A DNA stretch of 64,000 nucleotides. Origin: Agriotes lineatus (taxonomy: Eukaryota > Arthropoda > Insecta > Coleoptera > Elateridae). This document shows, piece by piece, positions 42,573 to 54,610 of the stretch (the first letter of the stretch is position 1; every line of letters begins with the position of its first letter). Under the pieces are notes generated by a model. That model was not told where the DNA came from. It worked only from the letters and a program-made list of their open reading frames with translations, and searched no databases. Location: the NCBI GenBank assembly GCA_940337035.1, contig OW679197.1, positions 55,883,903 to 55,947,902 on the forward strand, read 5' to 3'. Both the position numbers and the translations under genes were made by a program.

Positions 42573-43430
42573 CAGGGTGTTAATTAAGTACGTAGACAAA
42601 CTTTAAGGGGTGATTCCTTGATCAATTCTAAGATAAAAAGTTCCTACAAACATGGGACCTAAACGGCTTCGTTTTCGAGATACAGGGTGTTGAAGTTTAA
42701 ACAAAAAAATTTGGAAAACGGATAGAGGTATTCTAATGAAACTTGGTGTAGGTTAGTATTTCAGAAAGTGGCATTGTTCAGTCAAAATAAATTTAATTTA
42801 TTTCCACCAGTGGCGTGCATTGGGGCGATCTCAGTTACATTATTTTAGAAAAATCTGATACGCCACTGTTTTGTAGAAAAAAGTTTTGTAGCTATTGTAA
42901 GATTGTGTTTTATTAAATAACATTTTTTAAAAGCTTCCTTAAACTGTATTTTGAAAACGAAGCCGTTTAGGTCCCATTAACGTCCAATGTACGAAATTGC
43001 TGTTACAGATTTTTCCATTTTTCTCGCAAAATGTTTATTCTATCAAAAAAATAAAAGATACATCTTTTGTATAGTTTCAACGGATAAAGCTAAAAAACTT
43101 GTCGTATTGACTAAAAAACAGTGGCGTACCAGATTTTTTTGAAATAAGGTAGCTGCGGTGGCCCCGATGCACGCCACTGGTGGAAATAAATTACATTTAT
43201 TTTGACCAAACAATGCCACTTTATGAAATACTAATATACACCAAGTTTCATTACAATACCTCTAGGCGTTTTCCAGATTTTTGAAAAAAAAGTAATTTTT
43301 GTTTAAATTTCAACACCCTGTATCTTGAAAAGGAAGCCGTTTAGGCCCCATGTTTGTATGAACTTTTTATCCTTGAATTGATCAAGGAATCGCCTCTTAA
43401 AGTTTGTCTACGTACTTAATTAACACCCTG
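42573..43430. mobile_element. 858-bp foldback MITE with ~300-bp inverted repeats
   Basis: Tips CAGGGTGTTAATTAAGTACG and, at the right, the exact inverted copy; TA flanks on both sides (TATA at 42569-42572 and 43431-43434). The arms match for about 300 bp, including CCATGTTTGTA-GAACTTTTTAT and CACTTTCTGAAATACTAA-type passages, and each arm itself contains a second ACAGGGTGTTGAA(G/A)TTTAAAC motif. No coding. Typical of a Tc1/mariner-mobilised foldback element. Confidence 0.85.
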
Positions 43431-43434
43431 TATA

Positions 43435-43940
43435 AGTAAAACTAAATTAAATCTACTATTCCAATTACAAACAAATATTCTATCACAGATTTGTTTTGCC
43501 TTCTTCGAGTATGGTGCAGTTTGTACGTGTACATACTGTAAATAAACAATTAGGTTATTTCAAGCTATGGTGTTTTCTGTCTTTTATTATTTTTATGAAA
43601 CAGCTAAGTGGTTTATGACCTTACACGGACACCTGTAGGTTTTCTGGTTTGGACCGTCTCGAACCAGTGGCTCTTCCGGACCACCCCCCATTCCTGCTCA
43701 GGAACCAGCTGGAAACATTTGCTACACTACGAGACATTTCCTGAACCGCCGTGTTGTAAATTATTTTCTTTTTCCTATGCGTACAAAAAAATCCCTATGT
43801 AGGAAATAACAAATTCGTGTTAGAAATAACCACATTGATGTCGAACGTACTGAAAGCCCTAAAGGGAGAAGATCAGTTAATATTACATTGTTGTGAGAGC
43901 TGTTTGGTAAATACGGTATTTGACTAAGAAGGGTGTGGAA
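43435..43940. other. Spacer with no recognised gene
   Basis: A GC-richer passage at 43610-43750 is open for 64 codons without a recognisable motif. Confidence 0.35.
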
Positions 43941-43944
43941 TAAT

Positions 43945-44524
43945 AATATTATCTATTTTTCAATATAATCATCTCCAAGCGCAATACTTTCTTTTACATT
44001 TTGAAATAAACCTTAAATTTTTATTTTAGAGACAACAGCATTTCTACTTCTAGCTCCAGCTCTTCATTATAAAATCTTGTCCACGTAGCTTTTTTAAAAT
44101 GCCTAAACAGGAAATAGTGGCTGGGAGCCAGATCTGGACCGTACGGCGAGTGGTTTATCTCTTGGAAGTTTAAATCTCTACGAATCTTTAAAAACTTCAG
44201 AATTGTGCCTGCAAAAGCAAATTCGGCCCTCTTGTTTCAGGGCGGTTATCGTTGATATGACCCTGCAATTTTCTCAAAAGTTTTCTGGAATAAACTCTTT
44301 TTATTTTAGTGTTATGAGGGAGGTAATATATAAACAAAATTTCTTCTCACTTCCAGAAAAGCGTGGTCATCGTTTCGCCCGTCGATGGTTGAACATTGAG
44401 TTTCTTTGGTGTTAGAGAGGGTTTGTGTTTTCATTGGATGGATTTTCGTTTACTCTCAGAGTTCAAGTGATGAATCCACATTTCATCAAAGGTTACAAAC
44501 TTCTACCAATAAAATCCTCTTCTG
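43945..44524 (-). pseudogene. Mariner transposase, C-terminal half
   Basis: Read on the minus strand from 44524: KFVTFDEMWIHHLNSESKRK holds the first catalytic Asp. The middle is eroded (KRGHRFAR-type region on the opposite strand). Then GTILKFLKIRRDLNFQEINH and SPYGPDLAPSHYFLFRHFKK give the PDLAPS block with the third Asp, and ESIALGDDYIEK ends at a stop near 43950. The N-terminal half is found at 48000-48190, on the other side of a LINE that inserted between the two halves. Frameshifts and stops make it inactive. Confidence 0.75.
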
Positions 44525-47500
44525 CCCCTTCTTCTTCTTCTTACGGTTCTTCTCCTATTGGTGGTTGGATATCATCATTGCTATACGGATTTTGTTGATA
44601 GCAGCTTGCAATAGATCGGTGTTGTTCCAACCAAACCAACCCGCCGATTCTTCAGCCAAGATATTTTCCGTCTGCTGACATTCCTTTTTCCTTTTATCTT
44701 CCCCTGCATTGTGAGTTGCAGCAGTGCGTATTTGGAGCCTCTCATTATATGGCCTAAGTATTCGAGCTTTCTATTTTTTATTTGGTGTATACAATTTTAT
44801 ATTCTTTATTCATCCTCCCCAGAATTTCTCTATTGGTGATCTTATCGATCCAAGCTATACGCAACATTCTGTGTTAATCCTGTAACACCATATTTCGAAC
44901 GCTTGTAGCTTATCTAAATGTTTTTCTTTAGCATCCAAGCTTCTATTCCATAAAGTAAGATGGACAACACGTAACAACGAAGTTTTACAAAAGAAGATCT
45001 GGCTATTTCTATTATAGTTCTTATTTCTATTGTTTGATATTGTCACGTTCGTGACGATCTTGTGGTTGCACTCTCTGGAATAATTGCATTCGTCAATATT
45101 TGTTACTTATGTTTATCACTAATATTATTTGTCATTGTGGTTATGTTGCTGATACTGTGTGTAACAATAATAAGAAACCAATGTTTTGTTTGGATCACTA
45201 AGGGATCAACATCTAACAGGATGTTTATCTGTTATTGACGACAAGCGTGGTCATCTTTTTAGTATACGAGTAAGTACTCCGGAGTCTTCAATCCAGGGTC
45301 AGTGTTAGTCAGTCTTGAGTTAGTATTGAGTCAGTCGAGTAGTCGTATTAAGACAGGTCGATGGTAGTAAACTGCGTCAAGAATGTATTACCTGAGTAAG
45401 TAATGTATTTGTATTTCTTGATTATTTCCTAATTATAATTATTGTTTTTCTACTATGTTCTTATTTATGAACCGATCCTTTACCACCATGACATAACTGC
45501 CTCTCATAATGCTAAACGGAGCTACAACCCCCAAGTTGTGTCAATATCCTGTTTGTTCCATCCAAATTTCGAGGTATTTGTAGATCTGTATTCTTTCTAT
45601 GATGGTGTTTTAAATTTTTAAATCTATTTGGTTTTGTGGGGACTTTATTATTATTTATTTAGTCTTATTAAAATTGATTTTCAATCCATAACCATTACAG
45701 CGATCATGTATTTTCCAAGCAAGTGTTGTAAATCTATACAGTTGCTTGTTAGCAGGATTGTGGCATTTGCGTATTTCATATTGTTGACAGTCTCACCACT
45801 TATGAGCATTGCCGCTGATTCTTCATCCATGGCTTCATTGAAGATGACCTAGCTGGAGACGTTAAACAAAGGTGGAGATAAACAACATCCCTGTCTTACT
45901 CCACGCCGTATCTCAATTTCTGCAGTTCGCTTCCTACTGTTAGCAGTACAAGTTACTAAGTATTCTCACATCCCTTAAGTTAATGTTCTTCATAAGGAGG
46001 AGTTGTTGCAGTTTGCCATGTGTCACCGTATCGAACTCCTTTTAGAAGTCAATAAAGCGGGCGAATACATCCTGAATCACGTCCATACCACGCTAACAAA
46101 GGACGTTTGTCTTCAAAAAGAGTCTCTCGTGTTCCAATGCCTGACCAGAATCCAAACTGGGTATTGCTTATACTTTTTTTTAATTTTGTATAAATTCTCT
46201 TATGAATGATGTTTAAGAACAGTATGAATGTGTGACTCATAAGCGCAGTTGTTCGATAGTCTTTCTTGGGGATTAATACAAAGGTAGATGGGATTATACC
46301 AGTATTATAGATAGTGTAAAACAGGTCTAAGAGAATATCAATTACTTCATCGTCAAAAAGTTTGATGAGCGCTGTAGGTATTTGATTGCGACCGTGAGCT
46401 TTACTTGGTTTCAGGTTTTCTATTGTTAAATGTTCATTGTCTACTTCTAAAATATTACTTGTTGCTCTCCGTCATTGAAGAGTTCTTGGACGTAAGTTCT
46501 CCATCTCTCAAACTTCTTAACATCAACCAAAATATACCCATCAGCATCCTTGATCACATTGCTGGAGTTTTTATTCTTCTTGTATCTCGCTCTTTTTATG
46601 CATGTGGCAATTGTCATACTTTCTCTCTAACAACTCTATTTCTACAAATACCTTGGAAATATGCTTTCCTTGCTACTTTAATTTTCATTTGCATTAACTT
46701 ATATAACTTCTTATAGAGTTCTACATTACGCTTGTTCTTTTACTTATTAGTTGTTTTTTGGGTACAGTTGGCAACACTTTTTGTATCCGATCCCATTTTT
46801 CATAAACATTAAATTCGCCCTTTTGTACATTACTGCCTTTTATTTGTTTATCTATTTTTTGTTGGATCGTTTGGTGTATTTTAGGCAGAATGATGATCTG
46901 CACCAGAATGCGTTTTTGTTGGTATGATAGCATTTTTATACCGATTCTTATAAATTTTTCTGGTTCATCAGTTGCTGACTTCCATGTGTACAGTCTACGA
47001 GCTGAGAGTTTAAAGAGCGTATTTGCAACCGCTAGGTCTTTATCTTGGCAAAACTGTATCAAACAATCTCTTCTCTCACTTCGCTCTCCTACACCAAAGC
47101 TTCCAGTGCATCCTTCAACTTTGGTATTTTCAACTTTTGCGTTGAAGTCTCCCATCACAATTGCAATATTACTATTTTTAATGCTTCTGAAGATTTCCTA
47201 TACCTGTACATACATTTCTTCGATTGATTAATCTTCCTTTCCCGCAGTTGGTGCATAAATTTGTATAATGTTTATTTTGCTGGTGTTTGCTTTTAGCTGT
47301 AGCATTACAATTCTGCCTGAGTAGGGTGTGGAACTCATGAATGACGCTGCTATTTTTTTGATCATGATCAGTCCAACTCCATATCGATGTTGCGGATCAT
47401 TGCTACACGATTAATACCTTATACCACTCTTTATTGTACACATACGGTTTCCTGACCATCTAACATCACTCACCCCAAGAATATTTACTTTCAATCTTTC

Positions 47501-47990
47501 CATTTCCAGCAGAATATTGTTCAGTTTACCGGATGCATATAAATTGTTTGAGTTCCATGTTCCAATTTCACATACTCATTGTTAGTTTCATAACGCTCAC
47601 AACTGCTCCCTGCAGAGATATTATTACTAAGGATATCATGTGGGTCTTTAGTGCAGTGATTTCCTCCTGCCTTCTGCATTATTATGCCAATGACCGTTTG
47701 TATTTGGTTCATTCGCCTTTGAGGCTGGTTTCTCAACCTCAGGGTAAAAGAGTTTCCTGTTTCTTCCACCCGAATCTGTTAGCCATGCAAAAGGGGGACC
47801 GCTTATACCTGCAATCGTTCGGTTATCACCATATATGGTTACCTTCAGCTTATTTCGCCAACAGGTAGATGCAATTAACCAGGGTGTGGCATTTGGACCA
47901 TACATTTATAGTTGGGTGTCTTGTGAGAACCAATCATGTCAGGCCACCTTCGTCTATGTTATTAGAAGCGACCGCCTAACAGTATAGGTG
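44525..47990 (-). mobile_element. RTE-like LINE, nearly full length, interrupted by a solo-LTR-like insert
   Basis: Minus-strand non-LTR retrotransposon. Endonuclease on the right: ASGKLNNILLEMERLKVNIL then SDVRWSGNRMC near 47420-47560, and MMGDFNAKVENTKVEGC, GERSERRDCLIQFCQDKDL, ARRLYTWKSATDEPEKFIRI near 46930-47158. RT: FGFWSGIGTRETLF, FIDF-KEFDTV (about 46060), EIEIRRGVRQGCCLSPPLFN (about 45880), and the catalytic box mutated to KYANATILL. C-terminus: FEIWCYRINTE and a final KIRIAMMISNH just before 44545, then a (CTT)n tail on the plus strand. Without the 453-bp insert it is about 3.0 kb, right for RTE. Many stops; dead. Confidence 0.85.
45041..45493. mobile_element. Solo-LTR-like insert (453 bp) in LINE
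   Basis: Bounded by TGTCACGTTCGTGACG and CACCATGACA, that is TG...CA with 5-bp inverted tips TGTCA/TGACA. It interrupts the C-terminal domain of the LINE between two recognisable coding stretches. It encodes nothing. A clear 4-5-bp target duplication is not seen, so a solo LTR is likely but not proven; a small DNA transposon is the alternative. Confidence 0.45.
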
Positions 47991-47999
47991 CTACCTCTA

Positions 48000-48190
48000 G
48001 AACACTACCCTACACCCTTCTCCTTCACAAGGATCCAAAAATGGTTGCTAACTTTCAACCCTTACTTATCGAAGAGAGTTAATATTCAGGACATCCATCT
48101 TGCCCTCACTTTTGGCATCCCTAAATGTTCGTTAATTAAGTTGAAAACTCCTTCTACACTCATGTTTAAAGTCTCAGCTATATGACGAAT
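48000..48190 (-). pseudogene. Mariner transposase, N-terminal HTH fragment
   Basis: On the minus strand: IRHIAETLNMSVEGVFNLIN then EHLGMPKVRARWMS and ILTLFDK-GLKVSNHFW. This is the mariner second HTH and the LGM.KV.ARWVP linker. It continues at 44524 with the first catalytic Asp once the intervening LINE is ignored. The more N-terminal part is missing, probably cut by a second LINE tail at 48205. Confidence 0.75.
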
Positions 48191-48204
48191 GCTTCATCTA
48201 CTTC

Positions 48205-48430
48205 TTAAGGTGCCGTCTCTCTTCGAAGGTTGGCTATTATTATGGCTATTTTAGTTTTTGGTACTGCGGTTCTGAATAGTTGCAGTGAGGTACTTCCAAA
48301 CCACTCTCTTAAGTTCTTCAATCAATATGTGCGTCTTCTATGTGCTGGTCGTTTTGCTTGTAATGGTACTGTTACGAATTCGTTTTCGCCGATCGATGAA
48401 ATTCCCAAATCGCGAGTTTATTAAAAATTT
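48205..48430 (-). pseudogene. LINE 3'-terminal fragment (RTE-like)
   Basis: Minus-strand reading LKNLREWFGSTSLQLFRTAV then KTKIAIIIANLRRETAP and stop, the conserved C-terminus of an RTE-type reverse transcriptase. Only the 3' end is present, as expected for 5' truncation. It is a separate copy from the LINE at 44525-47990. Confidence 0.7.
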
Positions 48431-49775
48431 CCTATATCTTCCTTCATTTTGCCGCCCTGACTCATTTTGTTGCCATTTAGAAGTATTCCGGGCCGGAAAA
48501 AACAAAAATTTGCTTATATTCTAGGGTTATTACAAAATTTAGCACTTTGCTAATATTGACTTTCATTCGAGCCCTTACGTTGCAGCGACATAAACTGTAA
48601 TGGCACATTTTTTTGTGCTCTATACTCAACTTTTCTATGAATTTAGTTTGGCCTTTGTTTGGTAGTTAGCCCAGTCGTAGAAGCATAAGACCCACTCTTA
48701 CCTCAGTGCAGCTAAGGTAAATGTGAATACAGATTGTCCTGGCCTGTTCGTTGTCACCTATAATTCTGTAATCCTACATGCAAATCCTGCCACAAATGAA
48801 AACCAAACATTTTACTTGAAAATATATATAGGTACTCTGGAAAAGAACATACTTGCATAAATACGTATACACAATGGTAACATAAAAATGTTATATACGC
48901 TATCAACAATAGTTAAGAAAGGTCCACGAGCTTAATGCTGAATCTGCATGCTTAGATACACCTTAAATAGGGATGTGATTATCAATGCGCAAGGGTAAGT
49001 CAAAAACAAATCGTGCGAACAAGGCGTACTCTCACGCACAAATTCACTTAATGCGGCTCTGCTTTCGGTAGCTTGAAATCAGGCTGCTGCGATGTGTCAG
49101 CAGGATGTCATCTCTTTTTTGTGACGTGTTGATTTAGCAGTTACGCCCGTTGTTTTCAGTGCGTAATTGCTGGTTGAAGCTATTACGCAATTTGTTGCAA
49201 TCCCTTCATAATCCGCTGTTATGATTCTGCTTCCAGTTTTATAGATCATGCATTCAAGCGTGGGTTTTATCTATAATAACTAACCTTACCTTTACCTCGT
49301 TGCAAGATAACGAAGAGGTCATCTCCGTGGCTTAGGTAGCTAAGCACAAAGAATTCGTGTTTTGGTAAAGTCGACTGGCTTTCTCGAAGCTCGAATGGCA
49401 TCTGGAATGGCAACTCTTTGCTATGAACTGCTGTATCTCGAGTATGGTTTCCCAGGCTGTCAATTCCCTTCTTAGGGCTTAAAGATTACACAAGTAACCT
49501 GGCGTTGATTGCTCTTAACGCAGGCCCACACATCAACTCTCAATCGCAGTTTGTTTCGCGTGCCGTCCATTTTGTTGGAACGAACGCCCCGCGTTTCCGT
49601 TTGCGCTCAACTTTCTTTGGTTCTATTAATAACCGCAACGACTGCATCAGCTGATTAGCACCGCACGACCTGGCGTGCCAAACACTCGAAGCATGTTTTA
49701 AATACATAACTTTAATCTAATTATTATAATATAAGAAATACAGTTTGGCTTAAATCTAGCAAGGTGATTATTAAA
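48431..49775. other. Unassigned stretch
   Basis: A GC-richer part at 49310-49680 contains TTGTTGGAACGAACGCCCCG and CGTGCCGTCCATTTTG, wording often seen near Harbinger-type termini, but I could not pair two ends. Confidence 0.35.
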
Positions 49776-49779
49776 TACC

Positions 49780-49990
49780 AAGGTGACACGAACTAGCACG
49801 TTACATGCTTCAATTTTCCCTTCTATTACCAGCTGTAGTATTTTGTATCTCTTTCCCCGCATTAAATGGACAAGATACTCTAATTTTTTAGTTTTGATTA
49901 TATTCAGTATTTTCCTAGCTTTGTTAACTCTTCGTAAAAGTTCCTCGTTAGCAATCCTTTGTGGCCAGGGTATGTTCAATACCCACCGGT
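49780..49990 (-). pseudogene. LINE C-terminal fragment (RTE-like)
   Basis: Minus-strand RRVNKARKILNIIKTKKLEY then LVHLMRGKRYKILQLVIEGK (family pattern KLEYLGHIMRG.KY.LLQLI.EGKI). It corresponds to the segment just upstream of the end found at 48205-48430, but from another copy. Confidence 0.75.
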
Positions 49991-50478
49991 AAATTCACAT
50001 TTCAAAATATTCTAGTATCTTGATTGTGGCCTTATTAATAGTCTAGTCCTTTTAACAATATGGGGGTCACGTAACATTTAACTAATCTGACCTTAGGTCG
50101 TCCATATTTTTATTAAATTGTGTATTTTCTTAATTTTTTCTGAAGTTGTTACTGCAGTCCACTGAGAGAATCATACCTTGAGAACGTCCTACTCCACTGC
50201 AATTTGAGATCAAAATTTAACAGTTTTGTAAGACAGGGCAAATTTACTGTAAACAATAGATATTCTATCATTTATTTCTTTTGAAAAATTTCCTTCTTTC
50301 ATTAGGTTTTTTACCGCGACTGTATCCATAATTCAAGATTAGCAGTAGGTACACAGTAAATTAAAAAATTCACAACTTCGATACTAACACTATTAAATAT
50401 ATGATACTTGGTAAATAAGTTTTTACATTTCAAAGAATAAACATAAAAAACTGTTCTAGATTCCATGACCTTCATGTA

Positions 50479-50734
50479 CGGAGTGATTTTTTAAAAACTG
50501 AATTGCAGCAGGCCCTGGATAGCCTAAATCAGTTGGCAGTACTGAAGTGCATTGTCAGTTTATATCAAATTCGAAGTTAGTAGGTTAGGTTTTCTTTGTC
50601 ATTTGACACACACTGACGCAAAACTTAACCTGAAAATCTCGAATTTGACATAGACTGACAATACACTTCAGTACTGCCAACTGATTCAGGCTATCCAGGG
50701 CCTGCTGCAATTCAGTTTTTAAAAAACCACTTTG
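50479..50734. mobile_element. 256-bp palindromic MITE, TA duplication
   Basis: Tips CGGAGTGATTTTTTAAAAAC and inverted CAAAGTGGTTTTTTAAAAAC, with TA on both flanks (50477-50478, 50735-50736). The arms of about 115 bp share GAATTGCAGCAGGCCCTGGA, CAGTTGGCAGTACTGAAGTG and ATTGTCAGT. Non-coding. Likely mobilised by a Tc1/mariner-type transposase. Confidence 0.85.
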
Positions 50735-50736
50735 TA

Positions 50737-52480
50737 TGTAAACACCAAGATGATTAAATTTATATTGACTTCAATCTCAATACCAACTCACTTATGCTTA
50801 TTGAACACTATTTCCGAATTAATATTTTATCGCATAGGTACTTCATGCAGTAGTTGGTCATCTGCAAATTCGGAAAGTATCTACTTACCATCTTGCCAGT
50901 TAACACAGTATTTTGTGTTGGTAGCTACGTTTTCGGCTATGAGAAGATTTAAAATTGGCTAGCTCATTATCGTTTTAACTATTTACCAATATTGAATATA
51001 GAAAATGAATTGATAAAAAGGGTCGTTGACAGCGAAGATATTTTGAAAGGATTCATTATCAACACGGGAACAGAAAAATGATCACCCCTGCAGTTTACAC
51101 ATTTCTACGAAATATGTTTCTATATTTTAGTTTACCTTTGATTGTATTATTTTTATTAGAACATTTGCTTTGTTAACAGTTTATTTACAAATTTATGTTT
51201 TATAGTTGGATACCCATTTCTGATAAATGCGCGTGGTCTTGAACTACGCCTATGGCAGTTCTTGCGGGCTCGTAATTGCTGCTGTATTTGAGACGGGGCA
51301 TTTCGACTTGCAAAATTCCTCGGACTGCGTCCATGTTAGGAATTATTCTAATTCCCTGGACGAGGGCATTTCGCATAACTACCCCGATGAAAGAACGCAG
51401 TTGGCCAGTGTGCGTTTGCTCGTTTTGCACGGAGCTGCGGCTTCCTTGGCTCACTTGGATCTCCCTAATTTCACCCACATAAAATGTCCGGAATATTTAT
51501 TATTGTACGGTGGGTACAGTCGCGACGAAATTATGCGAATTGTCTCATTCGCTAGCTAAATTTCAGCTTCTGTTTTGCTAGCTACTCAAAAATGTTTCAT
51601 TTTGCAATTGGTTTGCTTTCCTGCATGAATATCGAACATGCAGGAATAACTTACAGATTTTGAACGTACCTATTTAACTTGACATCTTTTATTCAAAGCA
51701 AACAAAACTTGGCTGTAACGTGTCGTAAAGAATAAAAAATATTTTTTTAGAATAATGTGCTAAAGGTGATCCTCATCTTCATTATCATACTCAAGAAGAA
51801 ATCCAGTACCGGTCATTAATTGTTTGATGTCACATACATTGAGTTTTATTCTGGCTATTTTGACACTTAAGGTAATATAATTTCCCAAAAACGATGCTAA
51901 AAAGTAATAAAAGAACAATATTTTACAAAATTGTCAACTTATATTGCCCGATTTTGGATACTCTACTGATCCATGTCTGTAACAGTACTTATTTAATCCT
52001 TTGCCTTTTTTGAGTTGTACGTTTTTTTCTATCAGCCTCATGAGATGACCTAACCATTGCAGCTATAGAACATCCACTGCTACGACTTTGAATTTCATAT
52101 TAGTTGTTTTTAAGTAGACTTCTAAGTAGACTGCCGTCTGCGAACAACAATTCTGACAACTTCATACTTTCTATTTTTCTACATCCAGACTTACATTTTT
52201 TTACTTTCTTTGATTACTTATATCTCTATAAATGTGAAAATGAGAGAAATAAGCACACTATCCTGTCATAAGTTTACGTTTGTCTTGAATTCTATCTTGA
52301 TCTCACTAATTGTAAGCTGCTACAATATAAGTTTTTAATAGTTTACAATCATTAACACTCTGCTAATTTCTTTATTCCTTAACAGATACTATATTTGCTC
52401 TTTTTTTATTTTATCAGTAGCCTGTTGCAAGTCCCCAAAAGATGCATTTTATGGTCTTCATTTTTTGCAGCACCAATATG
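50737..52480. other. Unassigned stretch with a two-strand open block
   Basis: 51184-51559 is GC-richer and open on both strands (110 codons plus, 92 codons minus). The minus reading (GEIREIQVSQGSRSSVQNEQ; FIGVVMRNALVQGI) looks more protein-like than the Cys/Leu-rich plus reading, but neither matches a family I know. The remainder is AT-rich without motif. Confidence 0.35.
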
Positions 52481-52717
52481 TGATCTAGCACAGTGGTTTT
52501 CAACCTTTTTTCATCTGTGACACAGCTTCACGACACCCCAACCAAAATTCTTCTGTTTTTAGAAATATACTTTACTTAGATCTTAGGTCTCTCTTAGTTG
52601 ATTACATGATTTTCTTAAGCCTTCTACATATTCATACTTGGAATGTAAATATTATCCATTTACTTGCCAAATAAAAAAAGATGTCTTGACTATACTTCCA
52701 AACTATAGTAGGTTGTA

Positions 52718-52833
52718 TACCAAGGCACTGAAGTTTAATTTTTTATGACGAATGTGGATTTAGTTGCCGAGGCCCATAGGGCCAATGGAAATAAGCCACA
52801 TGAGGGATAAAAAGAAACTTCAGTGCCGAGGTG
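52718..52833. mobile_element. 116-bp MITE
   Basis: Inverted tips TACCAAGGCACTGAAGTTT and CACCTCGGCACTGAAGTTT, arms continuing to ATGTGG; TA on both sides. The loop GCCGAGGCCCATAGGGCC is typical of small insect MITEs of this kind. Confidence 0.7.
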
Positions 52834-53375
52834 TACACTATGTTTTATTTGAAATCGAGAAATCGTGAAATTCCAACGTTTTAACCAACTTTTGTAGGTT
52901 ATGTTGACGTTTATCTGTCGCTTCGCCACCTACAAAGAAGTAGTAAAACAATGGATTACTTCACTGCCGTTTTTTTGTATTTTAATGACGATTTCGGAGT
53001 ACATCACTGGCGATTTCAAATAAATGTGTTTTTTATTACACTGTACATTAATTTAATTGTTAAAATGTGAAAAATAGCAATAGTGTCAACATACTGTCAG
53101 TTTGACAGTGCGGATGTGAAGTAAATGGATAATAAGTACAAGAATAAGTATTAAAAATGTATTAATTGAATGAGAACATAAATGTGTCATTTTAAACCAA
53201 TAGTAGCGTATTTCGACAAAACGTATAAATTAGAAGTAAAAACTATAAATGAAACCAAACGATAACTGAAAACAATTTAAACAGTTACTTGTGACTGTCG
53301 TTTTGTACACATTTCGAAACCTGCTCTATTGTGAGATAAAGTTACACGCATTTCACCATCAATGTACTTAAGTTT

Positions 53376-53624
53376 CGAGAGAATAACTATGCTAAAATGG
53401 AACTGGGCGGGGCATATTGCGGGAACAACTGACACAAGGTGGACAACACTAATTCTCGAGTGGAGACCAAGACAAGAGGCATTCACAAATAGAGGATGTT
53501 CCCCAACCCGATGGGCAGACGACATAAAACGCATAGAACCCAACTGGATGCGAGCAGAACAAGATAGAATATGGTGGAAGGACCTTATGGCTTATGTTTA
53601 GCAGTGGACGTGATGAAGCTATTA
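53376..53624 (+). mobile_element. LINE 3' fragment with 15-bp target duplication
   Basis: Flanked by AATGTACTTAAGTTT at 53361-53375 and 53625-53639. Coding LKWNWAGHIAGTTDTRWTTL, then GCSPTRWADDIKRIEPNWMR and DRIWWKDLMAYV is the C-terminus of a non-LTR RT. Strongly 5'-truncated (249 bp). It interrupts the hAT dimerisation domain. Confidence 0.9.
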
Positions 53625-54610
53625 AATGTACTTAAGTTTTGTCCTGCACTTGGACTCCATTGTTTTCATTGTAGAAAATGCCGATTCGCATAAATAGGAC
53701 TTGAAAGGGTAATCTCTTTCTAAGTCTCGAGATATCCAAAACGAACTTGCATCCTTTTCAATGAATTTCGCCTGTAGAGATGTACTGGATTGGATATCGA
53801 TTAATTCCTTTTTCTTCTTAGTTGTTAGTTTGATGGGATATTGAAGATTAGTTTCTCCGGACTGTCCAAATGGAGACGTTGCCCGCTAGATTTCAGGTGT
53901 AGAAGTAGACGGGAAGTATTTCATTAATCCTACTTTAAGGTTTTTCAGGTAGTGCTTAGCCATTTATCTTAGTTGGTTTTCTTGCTTCGGTGTCAAGTTA
54001 GGCAGAATCTTCGATGTAGACTCAACACTGGTAAAATCTGGCAAAGTTCGAGTTGGATTAAAAACCATTCATTTTATCATTAGCCGAAATTATATTTTCG
54101 TTGCTAGACTTTAAAAGTTTAATCTTTTGAAAAATGTCAGCTAGATATGCCAATTGCACATTTTCATTAACTGCTTAATTGTTTTGAGAATTCAGGATTT
54201 TCGGTTTTCAAAATTGAGTTCATTCGATCACGAAGTTTTAGAACATTGTTTAAAATTTTTCCTCTTGAGAGATAATCGATTTCAGAGTGCAACAATAAAC
54301 TCTTGTGATCCGAGCCCCTTTCTTCGCAGAGTTTTTCGAACATATGGGACTTTACTAGATTTGTTTTCATCTAATTAATCATAGAGATTACAGTTTTGAG
54401 TACTTCACCTAATGAGTTGTCGTCAGTGATTTTGGCCATGAGCGCTTCCCTGTGTAAAGAACAGCGAATCGAATTAATTGATGTTTTTTCCAAACTGACA
54501 AAACCTTTGGAGCTACCGATCATAGCTGCTGCTCCATCGGTACATATTGAGAAACAATACTCCCATCTCAATTGTTTTTCTTGGAAATATGTATCGACCA
54601 AAGAAAATAT

